Position numbers and translations under genes: made by a program. The notes below the pieces were generated by a model that had not been told where the DNA came from, did no database searches, and saw only the letters and a list, made by a program, of their open reading frames with translations. From Aliiroseovarius sp. M344 (GTDB lineage: Bacteria; Pseudomonadota; Alphaproteobacteria; Rhodobacterales; Rhodobacteraceae), in NCBI RefSeq assembly GCF_025140835.1, contig NZ_CP081153.1, positions 1,426,001 through 1,490,000 of the forward strand: a DNA stretch of 64,000 nt, given 5' to 3'. Of this stretch, positions 1 through 9,119 are shown piece after piece (position 1 is the stretch's first letter; the number at the start of each line of letters is the position of its first letter).

Positions 1-1138
1 GCTCTGCGCCCTTTTCATAAATGGTCGCGGTGTAGAAATTGTTGATCTCAACGAAGCTGTCGGGCTGCACCTGATGCGCCAGCGGGCCATTATCCTCGCG
101 GAACTGGCGGCCGCGCAGGGCAGAGACATCGTTGATCCGGCACACAGCCTTTGACCGCAAATCACCTGAGAATTGCTGGTCGCGGAAGACTGTCAGCCCT
201 TCCTTAAGACTCAGTTGGAACCAATCCCGGCAGGTGATCCGGTTGCCGGTCCAGTTGTGGAAATACTCATGCGCAATGATCGCTTCGATACGCTCAAAAT
301 TGGCGTCGGTTGAGGTTTCGGAACTGGCCAACACAGCGGAGGTGTTGAAGATGTTCAGACCCTTGTTTTCCATCGCGCCCATGTTGAAATCTGACACGGC
401 GACGATCTGAAAAATATCAAGGTCATATTCGCGCCCATATACTTCCTCGTCCCATTTCATCGAGGCTTTCAGCGCCTCCATGCCGAAGGCGGTCTTGCCC
501 TCGTCGCCGGGGCGCACCCACAGCTTCAAATCGACGTCTTTGCCCGACATGGTGGTGAAGCTGTCGTCACGCGCCACCAATTCACCGGCCACCAAGGCGA
601 ACAGATAGGCAGGTTTGGGCCAGGGATCGTGCCATTCGGCCCAACCGTCGCCGGAGCCGGTCGGGTTGCCGTTGGACAACAGCACCGGCAAACCACCTTC
701 GATCCGTACCCGGAATGGGGCCATCACGTCAGGGCGATCAGGGTAATAGGTGATACGGCGAAAGCCCTCGGCCTCGCACTGGGTGCAATACATGCCGTTC
801 GACATGTAAAGACCTTCAAGTGCAGTGTTGGTTTCCGGGCTAATCTCGACCTCCGCTTCCCACGTGAACGCCATGTCGGGTACCGCAGCGGTCAGCCCAC
901 CTTCGACAAGGTCCGGGGTGACTTCAGTGCCATCGATCGAGGCACGGATGAGCGTAAGATGTTCTCCGTGCAGGAAAAAATCACGCGAAGCGGCATCGGG
1001 ATTCGGCACGAACCGGATCGTAGACTTAACCCGCGTCGCGACCGGATCCAGACGGAAGGTCAACGACACCTCTTCGATCAGCCAGTTGGGGGGGGCGTAG
1101 TCGGCAAGAAAGATTGGTTGGGGGGCTGTACCGGTCAT
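1..1138 (-). CDS. pepN: Aminopeptidase N (M1 family), 5' part; 3' end lies beyond the window
   Basis: Zinc metallopeptidase that removes N-terminal residues from peptides. Reading the minus strand from the ATG at 1138 gives an open frame to the window edge, about 379 residues of a protein that is usually 850-880. It contains the M1 substrate-anchoring motif GAMEN followed by HEYFHNWTGNR, which is the HExxH zinc site with the WTGNR extension typical of the bacterial PepN subgroup. The N-terminal beta domain before it contains the CTQCEAEGFR segment usual in PepN. An AGGAC-type ribosome site precedes the start. The gene diverges from malate synthase across a 189-base spacer. Identity is very clear; only the end is missing. 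Confidence 0.96.
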   Translation of the reverse strand, partial: MTGTAPQPIFLADYAPPNWLIEEVSLTFRLDPVATRVKSTIRFVPNPDAASRDFFLHGEHLTLIRASIDGTEVTPDLVEGGLTAAVPDMAFTWEAEVEISPETNTALEGLYMSNGMYCTQCEAEGFRRITYYPDRPDVMAPFRVRIEGGLPVLLSNGNPTGSGDGWAEWHDPWPKPAYLFALVAGELVARDDSFTTMSGKDVDLKLWVRPGDEGKTAFGMEALKASMKWDEEVYGREYDLDIFQIVAVSDFNMGAMENKGLNIFNTSAVLASSETSTDANFERIEAIIAHEYFHNWTGNRITCRDWFQLSLKEGLTVFRDQQFSGDLRSKAVCRINDVSALRGRQFREDNGPLAHQVQPDSFVEINNFYTATIYEKGAE

Positions 1139-1327
1139 CTGATGTCCTTTTGGCGCGGGTGCAAGTTGGCACGTTAGACCCGCGCGACCCGGTCTTCAAG
1201 CGGTGCGTCCAACCCGCCTGATTATTCGGTTTTCCCTAATAGTTTGCTACGGAAATTTGGGTTGTGATTTGCTGCCGCATGCGAAACTCTGGCCCAAATA
1301 TCAGTTGAGCAGGTCAAAGGAATTGGG

Positions 1328-3439
1328 ATGAGTGATTATATCGAGCGCAAAGGTCTGTCCGTTCACCGTGAATTGGGCAGGTTTCTGGAAACCCGTGCTT
1401 TGGCCAAGACCGCGTTGAAATACGATGCGTTCTGGAAGGGGTTTGCTGCGATCATTCACGACCTTGGACCGAAAAACCGCGCGCTTTTGGAAAAGCGAGA
1501 CGCCATGCAACGTCAGGTGGACAACTGGCACACGGCACGGGCAGGCCAACCCCATGATGCCGACGCCTACCGTGCTTTTCTGCAAGACATCGGATATCTG
1601 GTGCAAGAAGGTCCAAATTTTCAGATCGAGACCATGAATGTTGACCCCGAGATCGCAGAGGTGCCGGGGCCGCAACTGGTTGTCCCGATCATGAACGCAC
1701 GTTTTGCGCTGAATGCCGCCAATGCGCGCTGGGGCAGCCTGTATGATGCCCTATATGGGACCGATGCCTTGGGGGATCTGCCCACCGGCAAGGGCTATGA
1801 CCCAGAGCGTGGCGGCCGGGTGATTGACCGCGCCAAGACCTTCCTGGATGCAGCGCTACCGCTGGCGGATGGGTCGTGGCTGGACGCCCGCAAAGATGGC
1901 TCGCGCAAGTTTCCTGCCTTGGATGACCCGTCACAGTTCCTTGGCGCGCACGGGTTCAGGTATTTATTTGAAAACAATGGCTTGAAGATCATTCTTGAAT
2001 TCGACGATGCAACGGAAATCGGATCAACTGATCCGCTGGGCCTGTCGGATGTTAGGCTTGAAAGTGCGATGTCCGCGATTATGGACTGCGAGGATTCTGT
2101 CGCGGCGGTGGATGCCGAAGACAAGGTGTTGGCCTATTCAAACTGGCTTGGTTTGATGGATGGGTCGCTGACCGAAGAGGTGTCGAAAGGCGGCAAAACC
2201 TTCACGCGCAAACTGAATGATGATCTGATCTTTGACGGACCGGACGGAAAGGTGCGGCTTAAGGGACGCGCGCTGATGCTGGTGCGCAATGTCGGCCACC
2301 TGATGACCAATCCTGCCATTCTGGACCGGGACGGCCTTGAGGTGCCCGAGGGCATCATGGATGCGGTGGTCACAACCCTGATCGGGATGCACGACCTGAT
2401 GCGCGATGGTGGCAACTCTGTCACAGGCTCGATCTATGTGGTGAAGCCAAAGATGCACGGCCCGGAGGAAGTCGCCTTTGCGGACGAAATATTCACCCGA
2501 GTTGAGGTCTTGCTTGGCTTGCCGCAATACACCGTCAAGCTGGGGATCATGGACGAAGAGCGCCGCACCAGCGTGAACCTGAAAGAATGCATTCGCGCCG
2601 CCAAACACCGGGTTGCGTTCATCAACACGGGCTTCCTTGATCGCACGGGCGACGAAATCCACACCTCGATGGCGGCGGGACCTATGGTTCGTAAGGGCGA
2701 CATGAAGAACGCGGCCTGGATTGCGTCCTACGAGGATCGCAACGTGGATATCGGGCTGGCCTGCGGGCTGCGCGGCAAGGCTCAGATCGGCAAAGGCATG
2801 TGGGCGATGCCGGACCGGATGGCCGACATGCTGGACCAGAAGATCGGGCATCCCATGTCGGGTGCCAATTGCGCCTGGGTGCCAAGCCCGACCGCTGCGA
2901 CCTTGCACGCCACCCATTACCACCGCGTCGATGTCTTGGCGCGACAGGACGAGATTGCTGCCCAAGGCCCACGCGGCACGCTGGATGATCTCTTGACCAT
3001 TCCGGTGGCCCAAGGTGTCAATTGGTCGGATGCCGAAATCCGCGACGAGGTCGAAAACAACGCGCAAGGGATCCTTGGTTATGTGGTCCGTTGGGTGGAC
3101 GCGGGCGTTGGCTGTTCCAAAGTGCCGGACATTCACGATGTCGGGCTGATGGAAGACCGCGCGACGTGCCGGATTTCCAGTCAGGCTCTGGCCAATTGGT
3201 TGCATCATGGCGTGGTGTCCGAGGCCGAGGTGATGGACGCGATGCGGGCCATGGCGGTGAAAGTGGACGCACAGAACGCGGGTGATCCAACCTATGAACC
3301 AATGGCGCCGAGTTTCGACGGCGAGGCCTTCAAAGCGGCGTGCGACCTCGTTTTCAAGGGACGCGCGCAGCCTTCGGGCTATACTGAACCCCTGCTTCAT
3401 GTGCATCGATTGGCCAAAAAGGCACAGAATGTGAGCTAA
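1328..3439 (+). CDS. glcB: Malate synthase G
   Basis: Condenses glyoxylate with acetyl-CoA to malate, the second step of the glyoxylate shunt and of glycolate use. The 703-residue product is close to the usual length of about 720 for the monomeric G isoform and much longer than isoform A. It carries the family segments [15 protein letters not shown] (about residue 257), [15 protein letters not shown] and [13 protein letters not shown] with the catalytic-region arginine, and ends near KKAQNVS. The ATG at 1328 has AAAGGA upstream. The HbpS/GlcG-like gene starts 23 bases downstream, so the two are probably co-transcribed, as in glc loci. No isocitrate lyase gene is present in the window. Confidence 0.97.
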   Translation: MSDYIERKGLSVHRELGRFLETRALAKTALKYDAFWKGFAAIIHDLGPKNRALLEKRDAMQRQVDNWHTARAGQPHDADAYRAFLQDIGYLVQEGPNFQIETMNVDPEIAEVPGPQLVVPIMNARFALNAANARWGSLYDALYGTDALGDLPTGKGYDPERGGRVIDRAKTFLDAALPLADGSWLDARKDGSRKFPALDDPSQFLGAHGFRYLFENNGLKIILEFDDATEIGSTDPLGLSDVRLESAMSAIMDCEDSVAAVDAEDKVLAYSNWLGLMDGSLTEEVSKGGKTFTRKLNDDLIFDGPDGKVRLKGRALMLVRNVGHLMTNPAILDRDGLEVPEGIMDAVVTTLIGMHDLMRDGGNSVTGSIYVVKPKMHGPEEVAFADEIFTRVEVLLGLPQYTVKLGIMDEERRTSVNLKECIRAAKHRVAFINTGFLDRTGDEIHTSMAAGPMVRKGDMKNAAWIASYEDRNVDIGLACGLRGKAQIGKGMWAMPDRMADMLDQKIGHPMSGANCAWVPSPTAATLHATHYHRVDVLARQDEIAAQGPRGTLDDLLTIPVAQGVNWSDAEIRDEVENNAQGILGYVVRWVDAGVGCSKVPDIHDVGLMEDRATCRISSQALANWLHHGVVSEAEVMDAMRAMAVKVDAQNAGDPTYEPMAPSFDGEAFKAACDLVFKGRAQPSGYTEPLLHVHRLAKKAQNVS

Positions 3440-3462
3440 GCAAACCGAAGAGGTGACAGGAC

Positions 3463-3891
3463 ATGAACAAGATATCACTGGACGCTGCGCGTCTGATGAT
3501 CCGCGAAACGCTGAGCCACGCGGCAAAGGCAAAAATGAAGCCCCTGTCAGTCGCGGTAGTTGATGCGGGCGGGCATCTGATCGCCTTTGAACGGTCCGAT
3601 GGTGCACCAGCCGGGCGGTTCGATCTGGCGCGCGGCAAGGCCTATGGGTCGGTCATGCTGGGCATGGGCGGCACAGCACAGCGCGACCGCGCGGAAGCGC
3701 AGGCCTATTTCATCGGTGCGGCCAACGCGGCCTATGGCGGTAAACTGGTCCCAGTTCCCGGCGGTTTTATCGTCCGCAACGCCGCGGGCGATGTGGTGGG
3801 TGGTGTCGGCGTGACGGGCGACACGTCCGAAAACGACATGGCGGCTGGCGAGGCTGGTATTCTTGCGGCAGGTCTTGTACCCGAAGGCTAA
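3463..3891 (+). CDS. HbpS/GlcG-like (DUF336) protein
   Basis: A 142-residue protein of the GlcG/HbpS fold (DUF336). The family includes haem-binding or accessory proteins often encoded beside glycolate or malate synthase genes. Visible features are the central VAVVDAGGHLIAFERSDGA strand-turn region, the helix GKAYGSVMLGMG, and the C-terminal GGVGVTGDTSENDMAAGEAG segment typical of the family. It has a good ribosome site (GAGGTGACAGG) 23 bases after glcB, which supports an operon. The biochemical role of GlcG is not established, so only the family is called. Confidence 0.88.
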   Translation: MNKISLDAARLMIRETLSHAAKAKMKPLSVAVVDAGGHLIAFERSDGAPAGRFDLARGKAYGSVMLGMGGTAQRDRAEAQAYFIGAANAAYGGKLVPVPGGFIVRNAAGDVVGGVGVTGDTSENDMAAGEAGILAAGLVPEG

Positions 3892-3966
3892 GCCGCCATA
3901 CTGTCCGTTGTGCAGGTGGCAGAGTTCATTTATCCTCCTGCAATCGAACGCATTTCCGGAGCAGGC

Positions 3967-4752
3967 ATGACACGCCCCATCATCGGCATCATTGGCAATT
4001 CCTACTTGGTCAATGACCAATACCCGACCCATGCGGGCGGCACGATGAATTCCGAGGCGATCGCGCATGTTGCCGGCTGTATGCCGTTGATCGTGCCGTC
4101 TGATCCTCGGTTTGTAACGGTCGAGGAATTGCTGGAAACCTGCGATGGTTTTCTGTTTACCGGCGGCCGCCCGAATGTGCATCCGGCTGAGTATGGCGAG
4201 GACGAAACCGAGGCGCATGGCGAGTTTGACCGCTGCCGCGATGCCATTGCCTTGCCCCTGATCCGGGCCTGCGTTGATCGTGGGCAGCCTTTCTTTGGTA
4301 TTTGTCGCGGCTTTCAGGAAGTGAACGTCGCCATGGGCGGCACGCTGTATCCGGAAATCCGCGACCTTCCGGGACGGATGAACCACCGGATGCCGCCCGA
4401 TGGCACGCTGGAAGAAAAATTCGCCATTCGGCACGATGTGCATCTGGACGAAGGTGGGGTGTTCCACCAGCTTCTGGGCGCGACCTGTGTGCGGACCAAC
4501 ACGCTGCACGGGCAGGGGATCAAGACCGCGGGGTCCCGTATTGTGATCGAAGGTCATGCGGATGACGGAACGCCAGAGGCAATCGTAATCCGCGACGCGC
4601 CGGGCTTCACCTTGTCGGTGCAGTGGCACCCTGAATACAACGCGACCCAGGATCCGGTATCGCGGGTTCTGTTCTCGGCCTTCGGCGATGCCGTACGTGA
4701 TTGGGTGGCCAACAAAGTGCATCGGGGCAGTCCGCAATCGTCAGTGGCCTGA
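3967..4752 (+). CDS. Gamma-glutamyl-gamma-aminobutyrate hydrolase family protein (class I GATase, peptidase C26)
   Basis: A 261-residue stand-alone class I glutamine-amidotransferase domain of the PuuD type, which cleaves gamma-glutamyl amide bonds such as gamma-Glu-GABA in putrescine breakdown. The nucleophile elbow GICRGFQ carries the catalytic Cys. The His/Glu pair is in VQWHPEYN near the C-terminus, and the oxyanion region is FLFTGGRPNVHP. A longer frame begins with GTG at 3910, but the ATG at 3967 has GGAGC upstream and begins the family-typical RPIIGIIG strand, so I chose it. No other putrescine-pathway gene adjoins it, so the natural substrate is uncertain. Confidence 0.9.
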   Translation: MTRPIIGIIGNSYLVNDQYPTHAGGTMNSEAIAHVAGCMPLIVPSDPRFVTVEELLETCDGFLFTGGRPNVHPAEYGEDETEAHGEFDRCRDAIALPLIRACVDRGQPFFGICRGFQEVNVAMGGTLYPEIRDLPGRMNHRMPPDGTLEEKFAIRHDVHLDEGGVFHQLLGATCVRTNTLHGQGIKTAGSRIVIEGHADDGTPEAIVIRDAPGFTLSVQWHPEYNATQDPVSRVLFSAFGDAVRDWVANKVHRGSPQSSVA

Positions 4753-4849
4753 TTGGTGGCCTGATTTGCGGACAGTGGTGACCAGCGCAGTCAAGTGTTG
4801 ACCTTCCTCCGACTGGAACGCCCAACTTGCGTGCAGCGAAGGAGACAAT

Positions 4850-5320
4850 ATGATTCGATCCAACCGCAAAAAATTCTATGCAGGTATCGCGATTGTCGTG
4901 CTTGCGATGGCGGGGTTAAGCCTGTCGCGCCTGTCGCGGTCTGGCGACGGGGAGGCTGCTGCACCTGTTGACGGGGCGATGCCTTCGGAAACCGTTGTCA
5001 GCGACCAACTGGTGCCTGTCATTTTGCCCCAGCTGGATGCGACCCAGGAAATCGGACAGAGGGTCTTCCTTGCAAAATGCGCCGCCTGTCATGGCGACAC
5101 GGCGGGTGGGCGGAACGGGGCAGGGCCGCCGCTGATCCATAAAATCTATGAACCCTCGCATCACGCTGACCTGACCTTTTTTCGGGCAGCCGAACTTGGT
5201 GTCAGGGCGCATCATTGGAAATTCGGTGATATGGCCCCGGTCGAGGGCATTACACGCGCCGAGGTCGCCGATGTCGTGGCCTTCATCCGCGCGGTGCAGC
5301 GCGAAAATGGGATCAACTGA
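4850..5320 (+). CDS. Membrane-anchored c-type cytochrome
   Basis: A 156-residue electron-transfer protein. Residues 8-22 form an uncleaved-looking hydrophobic N-terminal segment after a basic start, followed by an acidic, Ala/Pro-rich linker. A single class I cytochrome c domain begins near residue 66. The haem site is CAACH (residues 77-81), and the distal ligand is probably the Met in FGDMAP (about residue 128). The helix AEVADVVAFIRAVQ closes the fold. The start has GGAGACAAT upstream. It stands alone, 97 bases after the C26 hydrolase. The partner oxidase or dehydrogenase cannot be told from context. Confidence 0.87.
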   Translation: MIRSNRKKFYAGIAIVVLAMAGLSLSRLSRSGDGEAAAPVDGAMPSETVVSDQLVPVILPQLDATQEIGQRVFLAKCAACHGDTAGGRNGAGPPLIHKIYEPSHHADLTFFRAAELGVRAHHWKFGDMAPVEGITRAEVADVVAFIRAVQRENGIN

Positions 5321-5328
5321 TCGCCAAC

Positions 5329-5356
5329 GAAAACGGACGCCGAAAACGGCATCCGT
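5329..5356 (-). terminator. Intrinsic terminator between convergent cytochrome c and RTX-Hint genes
   Basis: Arms ACGGACGCCG (5333-5342) and CGGCATCCGT (5347-5356) pair over nine positions with one C/A mismatch around an AAAA loop. Read on the minus strand the hairpin is followed directly by TTTTC, so it fits best as the terminator of the RTX-Hint gene whose stop is at 5382. It may also slow plus-strand transcription from the cytochrome gene. Confidence 0.7.
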
Positions 5357-5381
5357 CAATTGGGTTTTCTTGTGGCTGGTG

Positions 5382-7472
5382 TCAGGCGACGCGCGGTAAA
5401 GCGCGCGCCTCATAGGCGCGCAGAACCATGCGCGCCGTGTCCCCATACTGGCGCGGGTCTGACCGCAATTCGGGAAACAGGGCGAACAATTCTTCCCGCG
5501 CTGCCGCGTCGATGGCACCCAGACCTTCGTGGCCCGGATGGAAGCTTTCAGACGCCGCGCCGTTGGCGAAGACAATTTCGTGTTGGTCAAACAGGATATG
5601 GAAATAGGTCACCTGATCCATCGGTTTGATCACCACTCCCTTACCGTCAACCAGATGCTTGGCTGGCACCATAACCTCGCGCTCAGCAAAGAGCAGGGTG
5701 GCTTCGTGGCCAGCATAGACCATGCGGTGCTGGGGCGACACGAGCAGCGGCTTGGTATTGTCAAAGCGGCCCTGCGCAATTTGAATCGGCGCAAGTTTGC
5801 CGTGCCCGGAAACGGTTTTCTCACCCATCCAACGGATCGGCTGCAGGCCGTTGTCGCGTGTCACAACCATATCGCCCGGACGCAGGTCCTGGATCGGACG
5901 TTCGCCGCGATCCGTCAGGATCATAGTGTCTGTGGTGAAGCAAATGATGACACTTTCGATGTTTGTGAACGTCAAAATGGTGCCGTCCGACAGGGTCGCG
6001 GTCCCGTTCTCGGAATTGCCGGGATCAAAGACCACATCGTTCCAGTCATCGACAAGATGGTTCAGATACAGCGTGTCCGTGTCGCCATCGTCAGCATCTT
6101 CACCGCCATCAATGGTGATCGTCGGGCCAGAACCATCAAGAGCCGTGTCGAAATCCAGATCAAACGTGTCAGAGCCGAAGCCGCCAGACGCCGTGTCACC
6201 AGCCGCAACATTCAGTGTATCGGTGCCTTCGCCGCCATCCAGCGTATCGACGCCAAGGCCGCCGGTTAGCGTGTCATTGCCTCCCTGACCATAGATGACA
6301 TCATCGCCATCGCCACCATCGATGGTGTCATTGCCACCCACGGACGGATCGGGGATCGTTTCAAAATGCACATCCGAGACCCAGATCGCCTGTGTGCCAG
6401 ACTGAAGGTTGCCATAAACAATCTCAATCTCGCTGACCGGCCCCGAGATTTCGACCAGAACTGATCCGTCAAGTTGGTTCTGGCTGTTAGCTGCCGTGCT
6501 GGCGGTGACTGTGTTGCCGGACACGGTGTCGCCGCCGCCCGGTGTCAAGGTGACGGTCACCGGATTGCCGGCGGCGTCAATCGCGTTCACCGTAATGATA
6601 TCGGTGTGGTTACCAGCCCCCCAGTCCACATCGTTGATCCGGAACGAGACATTTTGAACATCATCCAGCGAATTGCTGCCTGCCGCAGCTGCGAAATCAA
6701 TTGTCGTCGTCGACGTCGTTCCATCGCCGCTACCATAAAGGTACAGGCTCGAGTTGTTGTCAAAATCCTCGCCAACTGCGACATAGGTCGTATCGCTTGT
6801 CTCGACCCGATAGACAGGCGCATTGGTCCCATCACTGCTAAAGCTGACGGATACGTCCATTTCGCCGGTGTTTTGGGTGAAACCCGCGCTTAGATTGGTA
6901 CCGTCGCCGCCTTGCGCGCTCCAGTCCAGAACTTCAGTTGTGTCAACCGGCGGTTTGTCGTCGCCATAGATGACATCATCACCTGCGCCGCCATCAATCG
7001 TGTCATTGCCTTCGCCACCTTCGATTGTGTCATTTGCCGCACCGGACGCGATTGTGTCGTTGCCCGCGTAGCCGAAAATCACATCGTCATTGCCGCCTAC
7101 GCCGGTGCCATCGCCACCATCGACCACATCGCCGTCTTCATCGGTGAAGCTGCCATCAATGACGTCGTCACCCGACGTACCGGTCAGAACCCCATCATCT
7201 GTTGCATAGGCGGGTGCAGACACCACCGAAGATGATGAAATCGTGGATACGGGGCCGTAATCGGGTACGAAATAGACGTTCCCGTCCGATGCTTCGTAAT
7301 ACACGCCGGGTTCGGTGGTGTTTGTATATGTGGTGCCATTATAGGTCCCAGACCAAACCCATTCACCCGCACCAATAGTCGAAGTGGTCGTGAAGGTTAC
7401 CAGTGGGCCGCCGATGCTGTCGCCTGCATCCAGCGAATAGTCGCCAAGTTGAACCAGATAACCCTGGGGCAT
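5382..7472 (-). CDS. Secreted RTX-repeat protein with C-terminal Hint (Hedgehog/intein) domain
   Basis: A 696-residue acidic protein with no Sec signal. After an N-terminal domain of about 105 residues (starts MPQGYLVQLGDYSLDAGDS) come RTX nonapeptide runs such as GGEGNDTIDGGAGDD. Next is a beta-rich insert of about 190 residues, then a second RTX block (GGDGDDVIYGQGGNDTL). The final 188 residues form a Hint_2-type module. It begins ICFTTDTMILTDRGERPI with the nucleophile Cys near 511, and includes LRPGDMVVTRD and the block LLVSPQHRMVYAG with the conserved His. RTX proteins of this type are exported by type I systems and bind calcium outside the cell. The Hint domain suggests autoproteolysis. 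No T1SS genes adjoin it. Such proteins are common in roseobacters, with unknown roles. Confidence 0.9.
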   Translation of the reverse strand: MPQGYLVQLGDYSLDAGDSIGGPLVTFTTTSTIGAGEWVWSGTYNGTTYTNTTEPGVYYEASDGNVYFVPDYGPVSTISSSSVVSAPAYATDDGVLTGTSGDDVIDGSFTDEDGDVVDGGDGTGVGGNDDVIFGYAGNDTIASGAANDTIEGGEGNDTIDGGAGDDVIYGDDKPPVDTTEVLDWSAQGGDGTNLSAGFTQNTGEMDVSVSFSSDGTNAPVYRVETSDTTYVAVGEDFDNNSSLYLYGSGDGTTSTTTIDFAAAAGSNSLDDVQNVSFRINDVDWGAGNHTDIITVNAIDAAGNPVTVTLTPGGGDTVSGNTVTASTAANSQNQLDGSVLVEISGPVSEIEIVYGNLQSGTQAIWVSDVHFETIPDPSVGGNDTIDGGDGDDVIYGQGGNDTLTGGLGVDTLDGGEGTDTLNVAAGDTASGGFGSDTFDLDFDTALDGSGPTITIDGGEDADDGDTDTLYLNHLVDDWNDVVFDPGNSENGTATLSDGTILTFTNIESVIICFTTDTMILTDRGERPIQDLRPGDMVVTRDNGLQPIRWMGEKTVSGHGKLAPIQIAQGRFDNTKPLLVSPQHRMVYAGHEATLLFAEREVMVPAKHLVDGKGVVIKPMDQVTYFHILFDQHEIVFANGAASESFHPGHEGLGAIDAAAREELFALFPELRSDPRQYGDTARMVLRAYEARALPRVA

Positions 7473-7497
7473 TTAAATACTCATACATTCATTAACA

Positions 7498-7523
7498 CTA
7501 TTGGAAGGTCCACCTTCCGATAG
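7498..7523. promoter_or_regulatory. 26-base dyad upstream of the RTX-Hint gene (possible operator or 5' UTR hairpin)
   Basis: CTATTGGAAGGT and ACCTTCCGATAG form twelve consecutive pairs (one T/G wobble) around a two-base CC centre. The dyad sits 26 bases upstream of the ATG at 7472, in an AT-rich 262-base spacer between two minus-strand genes. Symmetry and position fit a repressor site or a leader stem. No T-run follows on either strand, which argues against an intrinsic terminator. Confidence 0.5.
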
Positions 7524-7734
7524 TTCCATTACTTAAACGTCAACCGGGCAAAGAAAAGACAAAATATAGAAAAAAGCGCCATAATTCAGGATTTTGAAAT
7601 TCGGCACCTCACTATTTTGGGGGAGGGACGCGTCAAACTGGTCTCGGGTGCTGCATTGTCCACCGATCGTAGAAAATGACCGTTTACTGATAGGTCGATC
7701 AAAGGTGCGCAGCAAAGCTGATTCGCTTCGCGTG

Positions 7735-8889
7735 TCAGCGCCTATCACAGGACCGGGTCGCCATTAACGTAGCCAGCCGTGTCAGCCCTTCCCGGATCTC
7801 ATCGGTCGACCGCGCATAAGAAAACCGCAGTGTCTGATGCCCGCGCACCGGGTCGAAATCCAGTCCGGGGGTCACCGCGACGCCTGCCTTGTCCAGGATT
7901 TCAGCGGCAAGCGCACGGCTGTCATCGGTAAGGCCACTGACATCGGCATAGATATAAAACGCGCCATCTGGAGGCGCGATTTTGTCAAAACCGATCTTCG
8001 GCAGCTCGTCGATCATAAGTTGGCGGTTGGTGGCATAGGTGGCAAGGTTCGCGTCCAACTCATCGCGCGCATCAAGCGCGGCGAGGGCGGCAATCTGGCT
8101 GGCATGCGAGGGGCAGATGAACATGTTCTGGGCCAGCCGTTCGATCAGTCGCACGTGATCTTCCGGCACGATCATCCAGCCCACGCGCCAACCGGTCATC
8201 GAAAAATATTTCGAGAAACTGTTGATCACATAAATGTCGTCCGACACCTCAAGCGCGGACACGGCCCGGCCTTCGTATTGCAGGCCGTGATAGATCTCGT
8301 CGGCAATGAAGCTGGTGCCCTGATCGTGGCAGGTGCCGATAAGGCCTTCCAGCGCAGCATGATCCAACATGGTGCCCGACGGGTTGGCGGGCGAGGCGGT
8401 GATCAGCCCCGCCAGATCCCCTGGGATCTCGGACGGGACGGGTTGCAGGCGATTTTCCGCTTTGGTCGGAATGCCGACAGGGGTGAGGTTCAGGGCCTTC
8501 AGAATTTGTCGATAAGACGGGTAACCGGGCTCACCCAACCCCACTTTGTCGCCCGCATCAAACAGCGCCGTGAACGCCAGAATAAAGGCACCAGAACTGC
8601 CCGGCGTGACCACCACACGTGCGGGGTCAAGATCTATATTATACCAATCTTTATAAAGCTTTGCGATGCCTTCCCGAAGTGCCGGAAGGCCAAGGGAAAC
8701 CGTATAGCCCAACGCGTCATCTGCCATGGCGTGAACCAATGCGTCGCGCGCCGTCTTTGGCGCAGGGGTTGAAGGTTGTCCCACCTCCATATGGATGATG
8801 TGTCGCCCGGACGCTTCGGCCGCGCGGGCCGCTTCCATCACATCCATAACGATAAAGGGATCAACAACACCACGGCTTGAAGTTTTCAT
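7735..8889 (-). CDS. Class I/II PLP-dependent aminotransferase
   Basis: A 384-residue fold-type I aminotransferase related to aspartate and aromatic aminotransferases. It has the N-terminal HMEVGQPSTPAPK segment, YTVSLGLPALREGIA, the PLP-stacking and phosphate regions (GSSGAFILAF, ASPANPSGTML) and the Schiff-base Lys in INSFSKYFSMTGWRVGW. It ends with the substrate-carboxylate Arg region LRFSYARS. An upstream extension to 8973 is open, but the ATG at 8889 has GTGAGGT just before it and starts MKTSSRGVVDPFIVMDVM, the usual start in this family. It diverges from the dsbA-like gene over 230 bases. Substrate specificity cannot be read from sequence. Confidence 0.9.
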   Translation of the reverse strand: MKTSSRGVVDPFIVMDVMEAARAAEASGRHIIHMEVGQPSTPAPKTARDALVHAMADDALGYTVSLGLPALREGIAKLYKDWYNIDLDPARVVVTPGSSGAFILAFTALFDAGDKVGLGEPGYPSYRQILKALNLTPVGIPTKAENRLQPVPSEIPGDLAGLITASPANPSGTMLDHAALEGLIGTCHDQGTSFIADEIYHGLQYEGRAVSALEVSDDIYVINSFSKYFSMTGWRVGWMIVPEDHVRLIERLAQNMFICPSHASQIAALAALDARDELDANLATYATNRQLMIDELPKIGFDKIAPPDGAFYIYADVSGLTDDSRALAAEILDKAGVAVTPGLDFDPVRGHQTLRFSYARSTDEIREGLTRLATLMATRSCDRR

Positions 8890-9119
8890 CGGGACCTCAC
8901 TATGCTTCGCGCGAATTGGGTGCACTTGCTGAACGACGGAGTCAATGGGTCGGCCCTGCGGCTTTTGTCGCATCGTTGTTTAACGGTCGGCGGTTGGCAG
9001 GACGGCAAGGATGGCCTAAACGCGAGCTGATCGCGAGAATGTGCAGTTACGCGGCCCGCGCAGCTGCTAGATTATTCGCGCGCCAACGCGGCGCGTACAA
9101 ACAAGAACGGACGAACGAC

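Noticed and set aside
2138..3607. 489-codon open frame on the minus strand opposite malate synthase
   Set aside because: Composition (His/Arg-rich, no domain) is that of an antisense shadow of glcB, which is unmistakable on the plus strand.
5382..7472. Intein in the RTX protein
   Set aside because: The Hint module is C-terminal with no following extein and no C-terminal His-Asn splice motif, so Hedgehog/BIL-like processing is the better reading.
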